Assembly (NCBI RefSeq): GCF_036188265.1
Contig: NZ_CP108093.1
Location: 3,609,001-3,673,000 of the forward strand
Source: Streptomyces sp. NBC_00247
GTDB taxonomy: Bacteria; Actinomycetota; Actinomycetes; Streptomycetales; Streptomycetaceae
DNA: 64,000 nucleotides
Direction: 5' to 3'
Shown: positions 36,249 to 43,808 of the stretch, piece by piece
Layout: every line of letters begins with the position of its first letter
Position numbering within the stretch: the stretch's first letter is position 1
Program-made: the position numbers and the translations under genes
The notes under the pieces: generated by a model
What the model was told of the DNA's origin: nothing
The model's input: the letters and a program-made list of their open reading frames with translations, nothing else
Database searches by the model: none

Positions 36249-38186
36249 ATGGATTTCCTGGTTCTGGGACCGGTGGAAGTGCGTGAGTCGGGGGTGCCGG
36301 TCCGGCTCCGCGGGATGCGCCGCCGCCGACTTCTGGCTCTACTGCTGCTGAACGCGCGATACGCGGTCTCCATGGACGCCCTGGTGGACGAGCTGTGGCA
36401 GGACCCGCCCGCCTCCGCCCGCCACCAGGTGCACAACGCGATCCGCGATCTGCGTGCCGCGCTGGCCGGCTCCGAAGGGGCCGGACTCATCACGGTGGAC
36501 GTCGGCTACCGCCTGGACGTGGCGGCCGACGCGGTGGACGCCCACCGCTTCACCGACGGGGTCCGTGCCGCCCGCGCCGCCCGGCGCGAGGGCCGCGACG
36601 CCGATGCGATGCGACAGCTGCAGGCGGCGGTCGACCTGTGGCGCGGCGATGCCTTCGCCGGCATCGACTGCCCGGCGGTGACCGCAGTCGCGGCCGGACT
36701 CGACGAGCAACGGCTCAGCGCCATCGAAGAGTTGATGGATCTCCGGCTCGCGGCCGGGGAGACCGGCTCGCTGGTCGCCGAACTGTTCGCACTGGCCGCC
36801 AGGCATCCGCTGCGCGACGCCCTGCGCGGCAGCCTGATGCTCGCGCTGTACCGGAGCGGCCGGCAGGCCGACGCCCTCGCCGTCTACGACGAGGGCCGCC
36901 GGCTGCTCGCTGACGAACTGGGCCTGGAACCCGGCCCCCGGCTGCGCCGCCTGCACGCCGAGATCCTCGCGGACGCCCCACGGGTGCAGCTCCAGGCACC
37001 CGCGGCCGGCCGGCCCGCCACGGTCCGCCCCGCGACCCCTCACCCCGCGACCGTCCGCCCCGCCGCGGTCCACCCCGCGACCGTCCCCGCCACGACCGTC
37101 CCCGCCACGACCGTCCACGCCGGGGCCGTCCTCCCCACGACCGTCCGCCCCACGACCGTCCGCCCCGGCCAGGAGAACTACCTGCCGCGCGACCTGCCCG
37201 ACTTCACCGGCCGTGCCACCGAACTGGCGCTGCTCGACCGGGCCGTCGACGGCCAGGGCGCCGGTTCTCCCCGCACGGTCGTGATCGACGGCATGGGCGG
37301 CATCGGCAAGACGGCGCTCGCCGTCCACTTCGCGCACCGCCGCACCACGGGCCACCCGGACGGCCAGTTCTACGTCGACCTGCACGGTTTCAGCCCGTCG
37401 CGCGCCCCGCTCACTCCCGAGGAGGCGCTGGGTGTGCTGCTGCGCTCCGACGGCGCCGCGCCCGACACCCTCCCGGACGGCCTCGCCGAGCGCAGCGCCA
37501 TCTGGCGCTCCCGTCTCGCGGGCCGCCGCGCCCTGCTCGTCCTCGACAACGCCGCCGACGCGGCGCAGGTGGACCCCTTGCTGCCCGGCACGGGCGACAC
37601 GCTCGCCCTGATCACCACCCGCCGCAAGCTGACCGCGACGGACGGCGCCCTCTCGCTGCCCCTGGGCGCGCTGGCCCCGGCGGAGGCGGAGGCCCTGTTC
37701 CGCCGCATCGCGGGCGACGCCTGCGCCGGCTCGTCCCTCGACCGTACGGTCGCTCTGTGCGGGCACCACCCACTGGCCCTGCGCATCGCGGCGACCCGCC
37801 TGCGCGACCGCCCGTCGTGGACCGTGCCGGACGTGACGGCACGCCTGCGTACGAGCGCGGGCCGTACCGGGTTCCTGCGCACGGCAGACCGCGACCTGAT
37901 GTCCGTCCTGGCCCTCTCGTACGGCCAACTGTCCGACGAGGCACGGGCGTTCACCCGGACGCTCGCACTGCACCCGGCCGCAGTCCACGACATCGCGCAG
38001 GCCTGCGCCGCCACCGGCCTCGCCCCCTCGGCCGTGGAGTGCCTCTTCGACACCCTCCTCGACCACAACCTGGCCGACGAGCCGAGCCCCGCCCACCTCG
38101 CGATCCCCCCGCTCCTGCGGGACTGCGCCCACACCTTCCCCCTCCCGTCCCCCGACGCCGCCCGCCTGCTGACGGCAGTGGCCTGA
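36249..38186 (+). CDS. SARP-family transcriptional regulator with NB-ARC domain
   Basis: 645 residues from ATG 36249 with GGGGG 10 bases upstream; a GTG at 36240 would add MRE. Domains are the OmpR-like winged helix (about 1-95: LVLGPVEVRESGVPVRLRG), the bacterial transcriptional activation domain (about 100-250), a linker of Pro-Ala-Thr-Val repeats (about 255-310), and an NB-ARC ATPase with P-loop DGMGGIGKTALA (about 348) and LLVLDNA. The AfsR-type TPR region is absent. It is the probable pathway-specific activator of the cluster. The sequence duplicated from 53.6 kb begins right after its stop. Confidence 0.88.
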   Translation: MDFLVLGPVEVRESGVPVRLRGMRRRRLLALLLLNARYAVSMDALVDELWQDPPASARHQVHNAIRDLRAALAGSEGAGLITVDVGYRLDVAADAVDAHRFTDGVRAARAARREGRDADAMRQLQAAVDLWRGDAFAGIDCPAVTAVAAGLDEQRLSAIEELMDLRLAAGETGSLVAELFALAARHPLRDALRGSLMLALYRSGRQADALAVYDEGRRLLADELGLEPGPRLRRLHAEILADAPRVQLQAPAAGRPATVRPATPHPATVRPAAVHPATVPATTVPATTVHAGAVLPTTVRPTTVRPGQENYLPRDLPDFTGRATELALLDRAVDGQGAGSPRTVVIDGMGGIGKTALAVHFAHRRTTGHPDGQFYVDLHGFSPSRAPLTPEEALGVLLRSDGAAPDTLPDGLAERSAIWRSRLAGRRALLVLDNAADAAQVDPLLPGTGDTLALITTRRKLTATDGALSLPLGALAPAEAEALFRRIAGDACAGSSLDRTVALCGHHPLALRIAATRLRDRPSWTVPDVTARLRTSAGRTGFLRTADRDLMSVLALSYGQLSDEARAFTRTLALHPAAVHDIAQACAATGLAPSAVECLFDTLLDHNLADEPSPAHLAIPPLLRDCAHTFPLPSPDAARLLTAVA

Positions 38187-38244
38187 ACTGGGCCGTGATC
38201 GAGGGGCCGACCGGCCCCCGGCGACGGTGACCAGGGAGAGATGC

Positions 38245-38569
38245 GTGAGCGACAACCAGCAGGCCATCACCGAGGACCAGCGGCGCCGGGCCGCGCTGAT
38301 CTGGGACTACCACCAGATGCACCACCAACTGCGCCCCGTCGACGTGGCGATCGGCCTGGGCAGCCACGACCTCGGCGTCGCCACCCACTCCGCCGAGCTG
38401 TACCGCGCCGGGCTCTTCCACACCCTGGTCTTCACCGGCGGCAACAGCCCCACCACCGCCAAGGTCTTCCCGCGCGGCGAAGCCGTCCACTGAGGTCCCG
38501 CAGGACGTGCGCGGAGCGTACGAATCCCTCGTCCGTGATGGCTTCATCAGCCGTCTCGTCGCTGCATGA
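38245..38569 (+). pseudogene. Internally deleted copy of the YdcF-family gene
   Basis: The first 81 codons match the intact gene at 53613 at about 95% DNA identity. An approximately 345-bp internal deletion (corresponding to about 53859-54203) then creates a premature TGA at 38491-38493. The sequence resumes with the intact gene's 3' end and its original stop equivalent at 38567-38569. The similarity starts upstream, within the last codons of the XRE regulator gene (GAGGGGCCGACCGGCCCCCG), so a block rather than one gene was duplicated. Confidence 0.88.
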
Positions 38570-38641
38570 CCTGCCCGAGCCGGACGGGCTGTGCGCGATT
38601 CACCGGCGACCGGGCCCGGGGTTGACCACACTGGATCGTCA
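38511..38641 (+). pseudogene. 5' remnant of the WbqC-family gene
   Basis: This matches the start of the intact gene at 54223, but the start codon is GCG instead of ATG. A 26-bp deletion between ACTGG repeats is present, and homology stops at about 38640, exactly where the partial att-like repeat begins. It is non-functional. Confidence 0.75.
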
Positions 38642-38743
38642 ACGAAGAAGGGCCCCGCAACTCCCACAGATGCAGGTGTTGCGAGGACCGCTAGAACCCA
38701 AGAAGCTGCGGGGCCCTTCGACGTATTGCCCGGTGAGAGTAAT
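38641..38743. repeat. Partial, interrupted copy of the tRNA-Ser flank repeat (att relic)
   Basis: The left hairpin arm with AACGAAGAAGGGCCCCGCA (38641-38659) and the right arm onwards (38707-38743) match the terminator and flank beside tRNA-Ser at 57921-57979. The two arms are split by about 47 unrelated bases, and the tRNA part itself is missing. It is likely a degraded island end. Confidence 0.6.
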
Positions 38744-38894
38744 CGTCCTCGTCTTCCGCGGCCTCGGAGACGTGGGCGGCGAGTTCGGTGGACGAGCGGA
38801 CCTGAACGTGCAAGGCGTCGCTCAGCTCCTGGAGAATCTCGCTGACGGTTTTGGATTCGTCCTTGTTCACCGATTGCGCTTCCGTCGACGTCAT
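38691..38894 (-). CDS. Small acidic helical protein, C-terminus running into the att relic
   Basis: 67 residues (MTSTEAQSVNKDESKTVSEI...). The first 50 residues are acidic and amphipathic helical with sensible codon use. The last 17 residues (SHRAIRRRAPQLLGF region) are encoded by the att-like repeat, so the natural C-terminus may have been replaced. It follows the HsdM-HsdS gene on the same strand after 126 bp. No family is recognised. Confidence 0.4.
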   Translation of the reverse strand: MTSTEAQSVNKDESKTVSEILQELSDALHVQVRSSTELAAHVSEAAEDEDDYSHRAIRRRAPQLLGF

Positions 38895-39020
38895 GTGGCG
38901 TGAGCCGCAGGACGGTAGGACGGGGCAAAGGAGCGCAATCAAGTACGCATGAGGGGCGCAGGAGGAGCTACCAGGGCCATCGCTGGCAGCCTGGGAGATC
39001 TGAGCGGAACACCTTGCGTC

Positions 39021-41105
39021 TCAACTTCGCAGGAGCCCCATTAGCGAGTCTCGGCGGATCCGTTGTGTGAGCGCGAGCTGCTCCTGCAGCCGTCGCTCAT
39101 GTTCATCCAGCTGCCTCATCGCGTCGGCGACCGCCTGTTGCACTCCGAGATCTGGCAGTGCAACAGGCAATTCACACAAAGCATTGAGAGAGATGGTTTT
39201 CATGGTCATACCCCCCGTGGAGTGGGCATCGAGCCATTGGCGTGCCTCCGTACTGCGGATGTAGGCCGCGAAGTAGTCAGCGTTCAGCTCAGCGGGCGGC
39301 CGAAGCACGAAGCAGCCGGTTCCACAGAGCCATCCCTGTTGCTCCTCTCGGACGACCGCACATCGCCCCAGTTCGCCGCGACGTGCCAGCACCACGTCGC
39401 CGAGGTGGAGGCGAAAACGTTCCAGATCATTGGCCTGACGCTCGGCGACGTACTTGATGCTCGTCGTGTTGATGTCATTGTTGGTGAGGTCTTTGGGCAT
39501 CACCACGGGGATGCCCGCGTCCACGTAGTCCTCGGCACGGATGAGGCTTCCCGAAGGCCCGGCGAAGAGCAGGCCGGGCTCAGATCCCTCGAACAAGTCA
39601 GCTCGAATGCCCTTCACAAGGAGCCCAAGAGACACACGGGGGAGTTCGACCCCGCTGCGAGTCAATCGCTCGCACACGCTGAGACTTCCCTGGACGGCAC
39701 GGCTCGAACTCGACGTCGCACCGTCATGCCGGTGCAGGGCATCGAGCATGAGATCAAGGTCTGGTGCTGCCGGCTGTTGCTCAGGGTCGAAGTGGACGTA
39801 CCGGCGCGGATCGAGGCTGCCGTCGTTCTCGTCGATCTCGGCATGTGAAGCCGAACGAGAGAATCCTGGTTCATCAGGCGTTGCGGAAGGGGACAGCCGC
39901 CACGCGTGAAACCGCGTGCTGATGCGATCAGTGTCCTCGGTGGTCAAGGTGCATGGCTGCCGTGGAACCTGCTTACCCAGTCTGCTTGCATCGATGAAGA
40001 GGACGGATTCGGCATCTCCCACCGGCAGGTGGCGGGACTTGTCGCGAGCCAACACCCAGACGTGCACGGGAATGGCGGTGTGGGGTGCGAAAAGGTTCGC
40101 CGGCAACGCAATGACAGCGAGGAGAGCACCACTGGCGATCATTCTCCTGCGGATCAGCGCCTCACGGCCGCCGGACCAGGCGGCTCCCGGCGGCATGATC
40201 ATTACCGCGAACCCCTCCTCGCTGAGTCGGCTCCACGCGAGCTGGAGCCAGGCAAAGTTCGCGCTGGACTCGGGCGGTTGCCCGAAGGGCCAGTCGACTG
40301 TGTGGTTAGCCGTGATGCGCTGGTTGAACGGCGGGTTGCTCAGCACCAGGTCGACAAGGCCCGTACCCCGGTGCTGAAAGAGCGACACCGGATCGGAGGC
40401 ACTTACGACGGGCTGATCCACTCCGTGGATGGCCAGATTCATCATTGCTAGCCGTGGATTGCTGCGATCTGTGGCATGAGCCTCGAAGGAAGCGCCGTCC
40501 AGCCGACCGTGTTCCGCGATGCGCTCCGCTGCGACTGCAAGAAGGCCACCGGTCCCGCAAGCGGGATCAAGGATTCGATCCCCCGGCCGCGGGGCTGCGG
40601 TCTCCACAAGGAGGCGCACGACGTCGCGCGGTGTGTAGAACTCTCCTGCGAGAAAAGCACCTTCCTGAACATGGCGTTCGAGGAGCAACTCGAAGACTTC
40701 CGCCAGGCTGGCTTTGGCCAGCGCCGGACCCTGCGTTAGGGCAGCAAGGAACGCGGCTGACCAGGGAACATCATCTGCTCCTTCACTCCCGTCGAGGAAC
40801 TCGACGTCGAGCCTGTCGATGTCAGGCACAGGAAAGAGCTGATGCCTCCTCGCGCTTCTCAAGGCGGCGCGCAGGTCCACCAGCGGCGAGATGCCGATCT
40901 GGGCCTCCGCGGTTGCTCGCGCCCACCGTTTGACGAACTCATCCTCCGGTTCACCGGCCGACTCAACAAACCCTGCAAGAAGCAGGATCGTGGTCATGGA
41001 GGTGAGGTCGCCGAACGTTTTCCGGCCCCGTTGGAAGGGTGCGTATGCCCGCCAGAGCCGGTCCACAACGTCAGCAGACGCGCTCTTCGTTTCCGTGCTT
41101 CCCAC
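39021..41105 (-). CDS. Fused type I-like DNA methyltransferase and specificity subunit (HsdM-HsdS)
   Basis: 694 residues from GTG 41105 (VGSTETKSASADVVDRLW), preceded by GGAG 10 bases upstream; a GTG at 41126 would add seven residues. An HsdM-type N-terminal helical domain is followed by the N6-adenine methyltransferase core with GEFYTP, SAM-binding DPACGTGGLL (about residue 180) and catalytic NPPF (about 257). The last 230 residues carry HsdS-like target recognition features (VVLARRGELGRCAVV, VALPDLGVQQAVADAM, coiled-coil end). No HsdR or other nuclease gene is adjacent, so it may be an orphan modification enzyme or the remnant of a larger system. GC bias is weaker than in the chromosomal genes. 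Confidence 0.82.
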   Translation of the reverse strand: MGSTETKSASADVVDRLWRAYAPFQRGRKTFGDLTSMTTILLLAGFVESAGEPEDEFVKRWARATAEAQIGISPLVDLRAALRSARRHQLFPVPDIDRLDVEFLDGSEGADDVPWSAAFLAALTQGPALAKASLAEVFELLLERHVQEGAFLAGEFYTPRDVVRLLVETAAPRPGDRILDPACGTGGLLAVAAERIAEHGRLDGASFEAHATDRSNPRLAMMNLAIHGVDQPVVSASDPVSLFQHRGTGLVDLVLSNPPFNQRITANHTVDWPFGQPPESSANFAWLQLAWSRLSEEGFAVMIMPPGAAWSGGREALIRRRMIASGALLAVIALPANLFAPHTAIPVHVWVLARDKSRHLPVGDAESVLFIDASRLGKQVPRQPCTLTTEDTDRISTRFHAWRLSPSATPDEPGFSRSASHAEIDENDGSLDPRRYVHFDPEQQPAAPDLDLMLDALHRHDGATSSSSRAVQGSLSVCERLTRSGVELPRVSLGLLVKGIRADLFEGSEPGLLFAGPSGSLIRAEDYVDAGIPVVMPKDLTNNDINTTSIKYVAERQANDLERFRLHLGDVVLARRGELGRCAVVREEQQGWLCGTGCFVLRPPAELNADYFAAYIRSTEARQWLDAHSTGGMTMKTISLNALCELPVALPDLGVQQAVADAMRQLDEHERRLQEQLALTQRIRRDSLMGLLRS

Positions 41106-41287
41106 TTGCAGGTCTCCTCGCTCCACATCGACTTACTGCAGTTGGCTGATGGTGTATGCCGCTGTTGAGGCGACAACCATCAGCAGGCATAGACGCAGCG
41201 TCATGCCCGTGCTCTGCATCGCCTTACCCAACAGCTCGAAGAACGACTTCACTCTGTGGTGCCCCCTACCACTCTCGATTGGGTATG

Positions 41288-41458
41288 TGCGCAGTAGTGC
41301 TGCGCATCCTCCTAACTCGGGGCCCTGTTATGAGATGGCCGTGCTTGACCCTGAAGTTGAGGCGGATTGGTAGGAATCTAGCAGTGAGCAAAGGTGGGCG
41401 CGTGTCTGTTACTTCCCTACTCTCGCTCCCGACACTGTGTGCGCAGCAACGCTGCGCA
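41288..41458. promoter_or_regulatory. Two copies of the palindrome TGCGCAG-N5-CTGCGCA
   Basis: The 19-bp inverted repeat occurs at 41288-41306 (spacer TAGTG) and again at 41440-41458 (spacer CAACG), 152 bp apart. Identical arms with different spacers suggest two operator sites for one dimeric regulator. The sites are upstream of the HsdM-HsdS gene in gene-free DNA. Confidence 0.55.
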
Positions 41459-41612
41459 TGCGCTTTAGGTGAAGTTGCTGATGGTGGACGTGCCGAGACC
41501 GTGGCGGAGGGAGGGCGTCGCCCGGGTTGGCGCTTCGAGTGTGAGGTAGGTCACTTGGATTGTCAGGCTTGCTCAACTCACCCTCTACGCGGCTACTTGA
41601 TCGCGCGAGCAT

Positions 41613-41632
41613 CTGTAGCCGCGCGGCTACAG
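41613..41632. promoter_or_regulatory. Perfect 20-bp palindrome
   Basis: CTGTAGCCGCGCGGCTACAG has no loop, so it is a protein-binding site rather than a terminator. The half-site CGCGGCTAC also occurs at 41588, 34 bp to the left. It lies within the 41.1-41.8 kb gene-free stretch. Confidence 0.5.
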
Positions 41633-41803
41633 CCTGGCGCTGCGATCGGTTTTCTGCCGGGCCGTCGTGAGCGGCCGAGACGACTCCCCGGCACGCGCAG
41701 CCCGGCGGGCAGTCCTCGACGGGCTACGCGTACGTGCTCATCGTGAACCGAGGTGTACGCAGGTCCGAGACGGTTCGATGGGGACGACCGGGCATACCCG
41801 TGA

Positions 41804-41950
41804 AAGTTTGAAGGGCCGGTGCAGGAGGTCGAGGCCCATGTGCGCGGGACCGACAAGGAGGCCGTCGAAGCCGCCTTCGTCGAAGCTTGCGCACAGGCTG
41901 TGGACCGTGCGCAGAATCCGGGAAAGTGCGGCGACACCGACGAGTGGTAG
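41804..41950 (+). pseudogene. 3' remnant of an unidentified gene
   Basis: An in-frame stretch coding for EVEAHVRGTDKEAVEAAF and a short acidic tail ends at TAG 41950. It is followed 15 bp later by a perfect terminator hairpin and preceded by an in-frame TGA at 41801. The coherent helical sequence plus terminator suggests the true 3' end of a gene whose 5' part was lost. Its identity is unknown. Confidence 0.4.
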
Positions 41951-41965
41951 CCGGTACCCACCTCA

Positions 41966-42001
41966 CGAAGCCGGGCGACGGGAATCCGTCGCCCGGCTTC
42001 G
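41966..42001 (+). terminator. Perfect 16-bp terminator hairpin
   Basis: CGAAGCCGGGCGACGG pairs with CCGTCGCCCGGCTTCG around a 4-nt GAAT loop, directly after the gene remnant ending at 41950. Confidence 0.8.
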
Positions 42002-42200
42002 CGCTGCTCGCCCATGTCCCCCTGAGGGGAACCCTGTTGCGCTACGTGCCAGCCCAGCGGGAGCGGTGCTGCCGGATGTGCTCGAGGCGGATCCCGTGCT
42101 GAGCATGAACCGTGAGAGGTCGGAGATCAGAGTGCAGGACGACTCTGTCCGTGGGCACCGTCTCTCCTCTGTGGCTGGCCTGGGCGGCCTCGCGGGCCGT

Positions 42201-42232
42201 CGAAGGCCCCGCAGCGAGCTGCGGGGCCTTCG
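42201..42232. terminator. Bidirectional hairpin next to att copy 2
   Basis: A 14-bp perfect stem (CGAAGGCCCCGCAG / CTGCGGGGCCTTCG) with a 4-nt loop. Its position relative to the 84-bp core equals that of the tRNA-Ser terminator at 57927, showing that the tRNA's downstream terminator was duplicated with the att site and then diverged. Confidence 0.75.
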
Positions 42233-42310
42233 ACGTATTGCCCGGTGAGAGCAATGGCGGAGGATACGAGATTCGAACTCGTGAGGGGTTGCCCCCAACA
42301 CGCCTTCCAA
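42227..42310. repeat. att core copy 2 (3' half of tRNA-Ser)
   Basis: 84 bp nearly identical (one visible mismatch) to 57952-58035. It runs from the tRNA-Ser anticodon loop through the CCA end and flank. It lacks the 5' half of the tRNA, so it is not a functional tRNA gene. Confidence 0.9.
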
Positions 42311-42403
42311 ATGTTCGCTTGGGTGTTCGGAGTGGGGCGGGGCTGTTCTGACCTGGGGCGGAGCCGGGCGTCGGGTGGATGGTGAACGGCACTGGACGGG
42401 CGT

Positions 42404-42426
42404 GAATGAGACCAGGACTGAGACCG
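42404..42426. repeat. Arm-type repeat, copy 1
   Basis: This 23-bp sequence (core AATGAGACCAGGACTGAGAC) is identical to that at 45840-45862. Both start 94 bp after the end of their adjacent 84-bp att core, the constant spacing expected of integrase arm-binding sites. Confidence 0.7.
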
Positions 42427-42436
42427 AAACGCCGGG

Positions 42437-42862
42437 TCATACCTTCTTGACGACGATCGACCCCGGGACCAGCTTCTCCAGGTCGTCCACGTCCGAGGTG
42501 AAGACGGTGACCTGCCCCTTCTGCTGGCGCGCGATGACAGCGAGTATTGCGTCGATCGCGTACTTGTGGCCGTGCAGCTTGGCGTCTGCCAGCAGGCGGC
42601 GGGCCTGGCGGGCCTCGTCCTTCCCGATGTCGGCGACTTTGAGCCGGGAGAGCACCCAGTCCCAGCGCTGCTCGGTGGTTCTGCCGTCGTACGCCTCGAC
42701 CAGCGTCATCGGAGACGTGACCACCTCGGCTTGACCCCGGGCTGCGAGGTCGAGCCACGCGATCATCTTCCGGTCGCCGCGCACGGCCAGGGACAGGGCT
42801 TCGCAGTCGAGTACGAAGACGCGCAGCGGTCGCTGCCCGGGTTCACCGGACCGCTTCTTCAC
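42437..42862 (-). CDS. PIN-domain toxin (VapC-like)
   Basis: 141 residues from GTG 42862, which overlaps the antitoxin stop (GTGA). PIN features are the acidic residues in VFVLDCEALS (first Asp), TLVEAYDG (Glu), and the C-terminal VFTSDVDDLEKL. VapC-type toxins are Mg-dependent RNases that cut tRNA or rRNA. The coupling to an upstream small ribbon-helix-helix-like gene fits a type II toxin-antitoxin operon, where expression is autorepressed by the complex (known for the family). Confidence 0.82.
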   Translation of the reverse strand: MKKRSGEPGQRPLRVFVLDCEALSLAVRGDRKMIAWLDLAARGQAEVVTSPMTLVEAYDGRTTEQRWDWVLSRLKVADIGKDEARQARRLLADAKLHGHKYAIDAILAVIARQQKGQVTVFTSDVDDLEKLVPGSIVVKKV

Positions 42863-43137
42863 GCGGCTTCTCCGGTGCCGTGCGTTCCGGTGGCGCGCCG
42901 GCGCTCGTGCTCGGCATCGAGGTCCTCCAATTCCTCGAACGCAGTGCTGCGCTCTTCTTCGGTGAGAGGACCGTGTTCCTCCTGCAGCCAGTCCGACAGT
43001 TCCCGCAGTCGGTCCCGGTCGCGCTTGAAGCGCAGCGCTTCGGCTACGTACGCCGACATGCCCCGTTCTGCCGCCTCCGCACGGATCTCGTCCAGGAGAT
43101 CCTCGGGAATCGTCACCGTTACCTTCTTCGTGGCCAT
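42859..43137 (-). CDS. Type II antitoxin (ribbon-helix-helix-like)
   Basis: 92 residues (MATKKVTVTIPEDLLDEIRA). The N-terminal strand-helix-helix pattern KVTVTIPEDLLDEIRAEAAERGMSAYVAEAL is that of MetJ/Arc-type antitoxins. The acidic C-terminal half (LTEEERSTAFEELEDLDAEH) would wrap the toxin. The gene precedes the toxin, as is usual. Confidence 0.82.
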   Translation of the reverse strand: MATKKVTVTIPEDLLDEIRAEAAERGMSAYVAEALRFKRDRDRLRELSDWLQEEHGPLTEEERSTAFEELEDLDAEHERRRATGTHGTGEAA

Positions 43138-43224
43138 ACAAGAGACCATACTCTCGGTATCATGCTCCTTACCAGTGCATTCTCGTGACCGCCAGGTCGG
43201 AGGCCGGGCGGTCGTGGCGGGAAG

Positions 43225-43626
43225 CGGGAAGTTCAGATCGAGCAGCACCCGTGTCATCCGGCGGAGAAGGGACGGCTCCCGCCGCAGCGCCGCACGTAGT
43301 TCCGGCGTCAGCCGCCCGGCGGCGCCGGTTGCGCGCAGTTCCTTGACCCCCGTCCCGGGACTGCCCGGCCCGCGCTCGGTGCGCACCTCCCACACGCCAT
43401 CGCTCACCAGGTGATGGAAGGGGTAGGCGGGCATTGTCCGGTTGCCGGGGCCGCACTCAGTGAGCAGCCGCCCCAGGTCCTCTTCCGCCGCGCTGTACTG
43501 CAGCGTGCCGTCGGAGTCCTGCTGGAACCGGCTGAGCGCGTACAGGCGCAGCAACGGCTTGTGCGGAGCCCGCACCCCGCTCCGCGTCCGCTGCCTCAAC
43601 TGCGCGGTGCGTTCGACCCGGTCCAT
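43225..43626 (-). pseudogene. N-terminal remnant of a phosphorothioated-DNA-binding HNH endonuclease
   Basis: From ATG 43626, 134 residues match the sulfur-binding-domain region of Streptomyces McrA-like nucleases: RAPHKPLLRLYALSRFQ, MPAYPFHHLVSDGVWEVRT and LLDLNFP are visible. After LDLNFP the frame passes into unrelated sequence just before the antitoxin gene, and the HNH nuclease part is missing. The intact family restricts phosphorothioate-modified DNA. The break suggests that insertion of the toxin-antitoxin segment or a deletion removed the 3' half. Confidence 0.72.
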
Positions 43627-43808
43627 GGTCGGCGAGCGTAGCGGCGGCTTGTCGATATGTGTCCGACGCTGCCTGAACGCACCTTTCCTTGCGCGAAGTT
43701 GATCGACCGTTCTCCGCAAATGACTCTTTTCAGATTTTCTTCCCCCCAGGTCTCGCATGGCCGCAATGATCGGGTTGACCTATGGGCCAGACCTACGGAG
43801 CGAAGCGC

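Larger units (their letters stand above)
38641..42310. mobile_element. Candidate outermost island segment (C)
   Basis: It is bounded by the partial repeat at 38641 and the 84-bp att core at 42227. It carries an HsdM-HsdS fusion, a small gene, strong palindromes and a gene 3' remnant. The composition is visibly less GC-biased than in the flanking cluster. No integrase is recognised, so its status as an independent element is inferred. Confidence 0.45.

Noticed and set aside
41156..41746. A 196-codon plus-strand frame in the palindrome region
   Set aside because: Low-complexity composition, no ribosome site, and it spans several palindromes. Better explained as non-coding control DNA.
42253..42312. 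A second tRNA-Ser gene
   Set aside because: Only the half from the anticodon loop to CCA is present, with no 5' half. It is an att copy. The same applies at 45689-45746.
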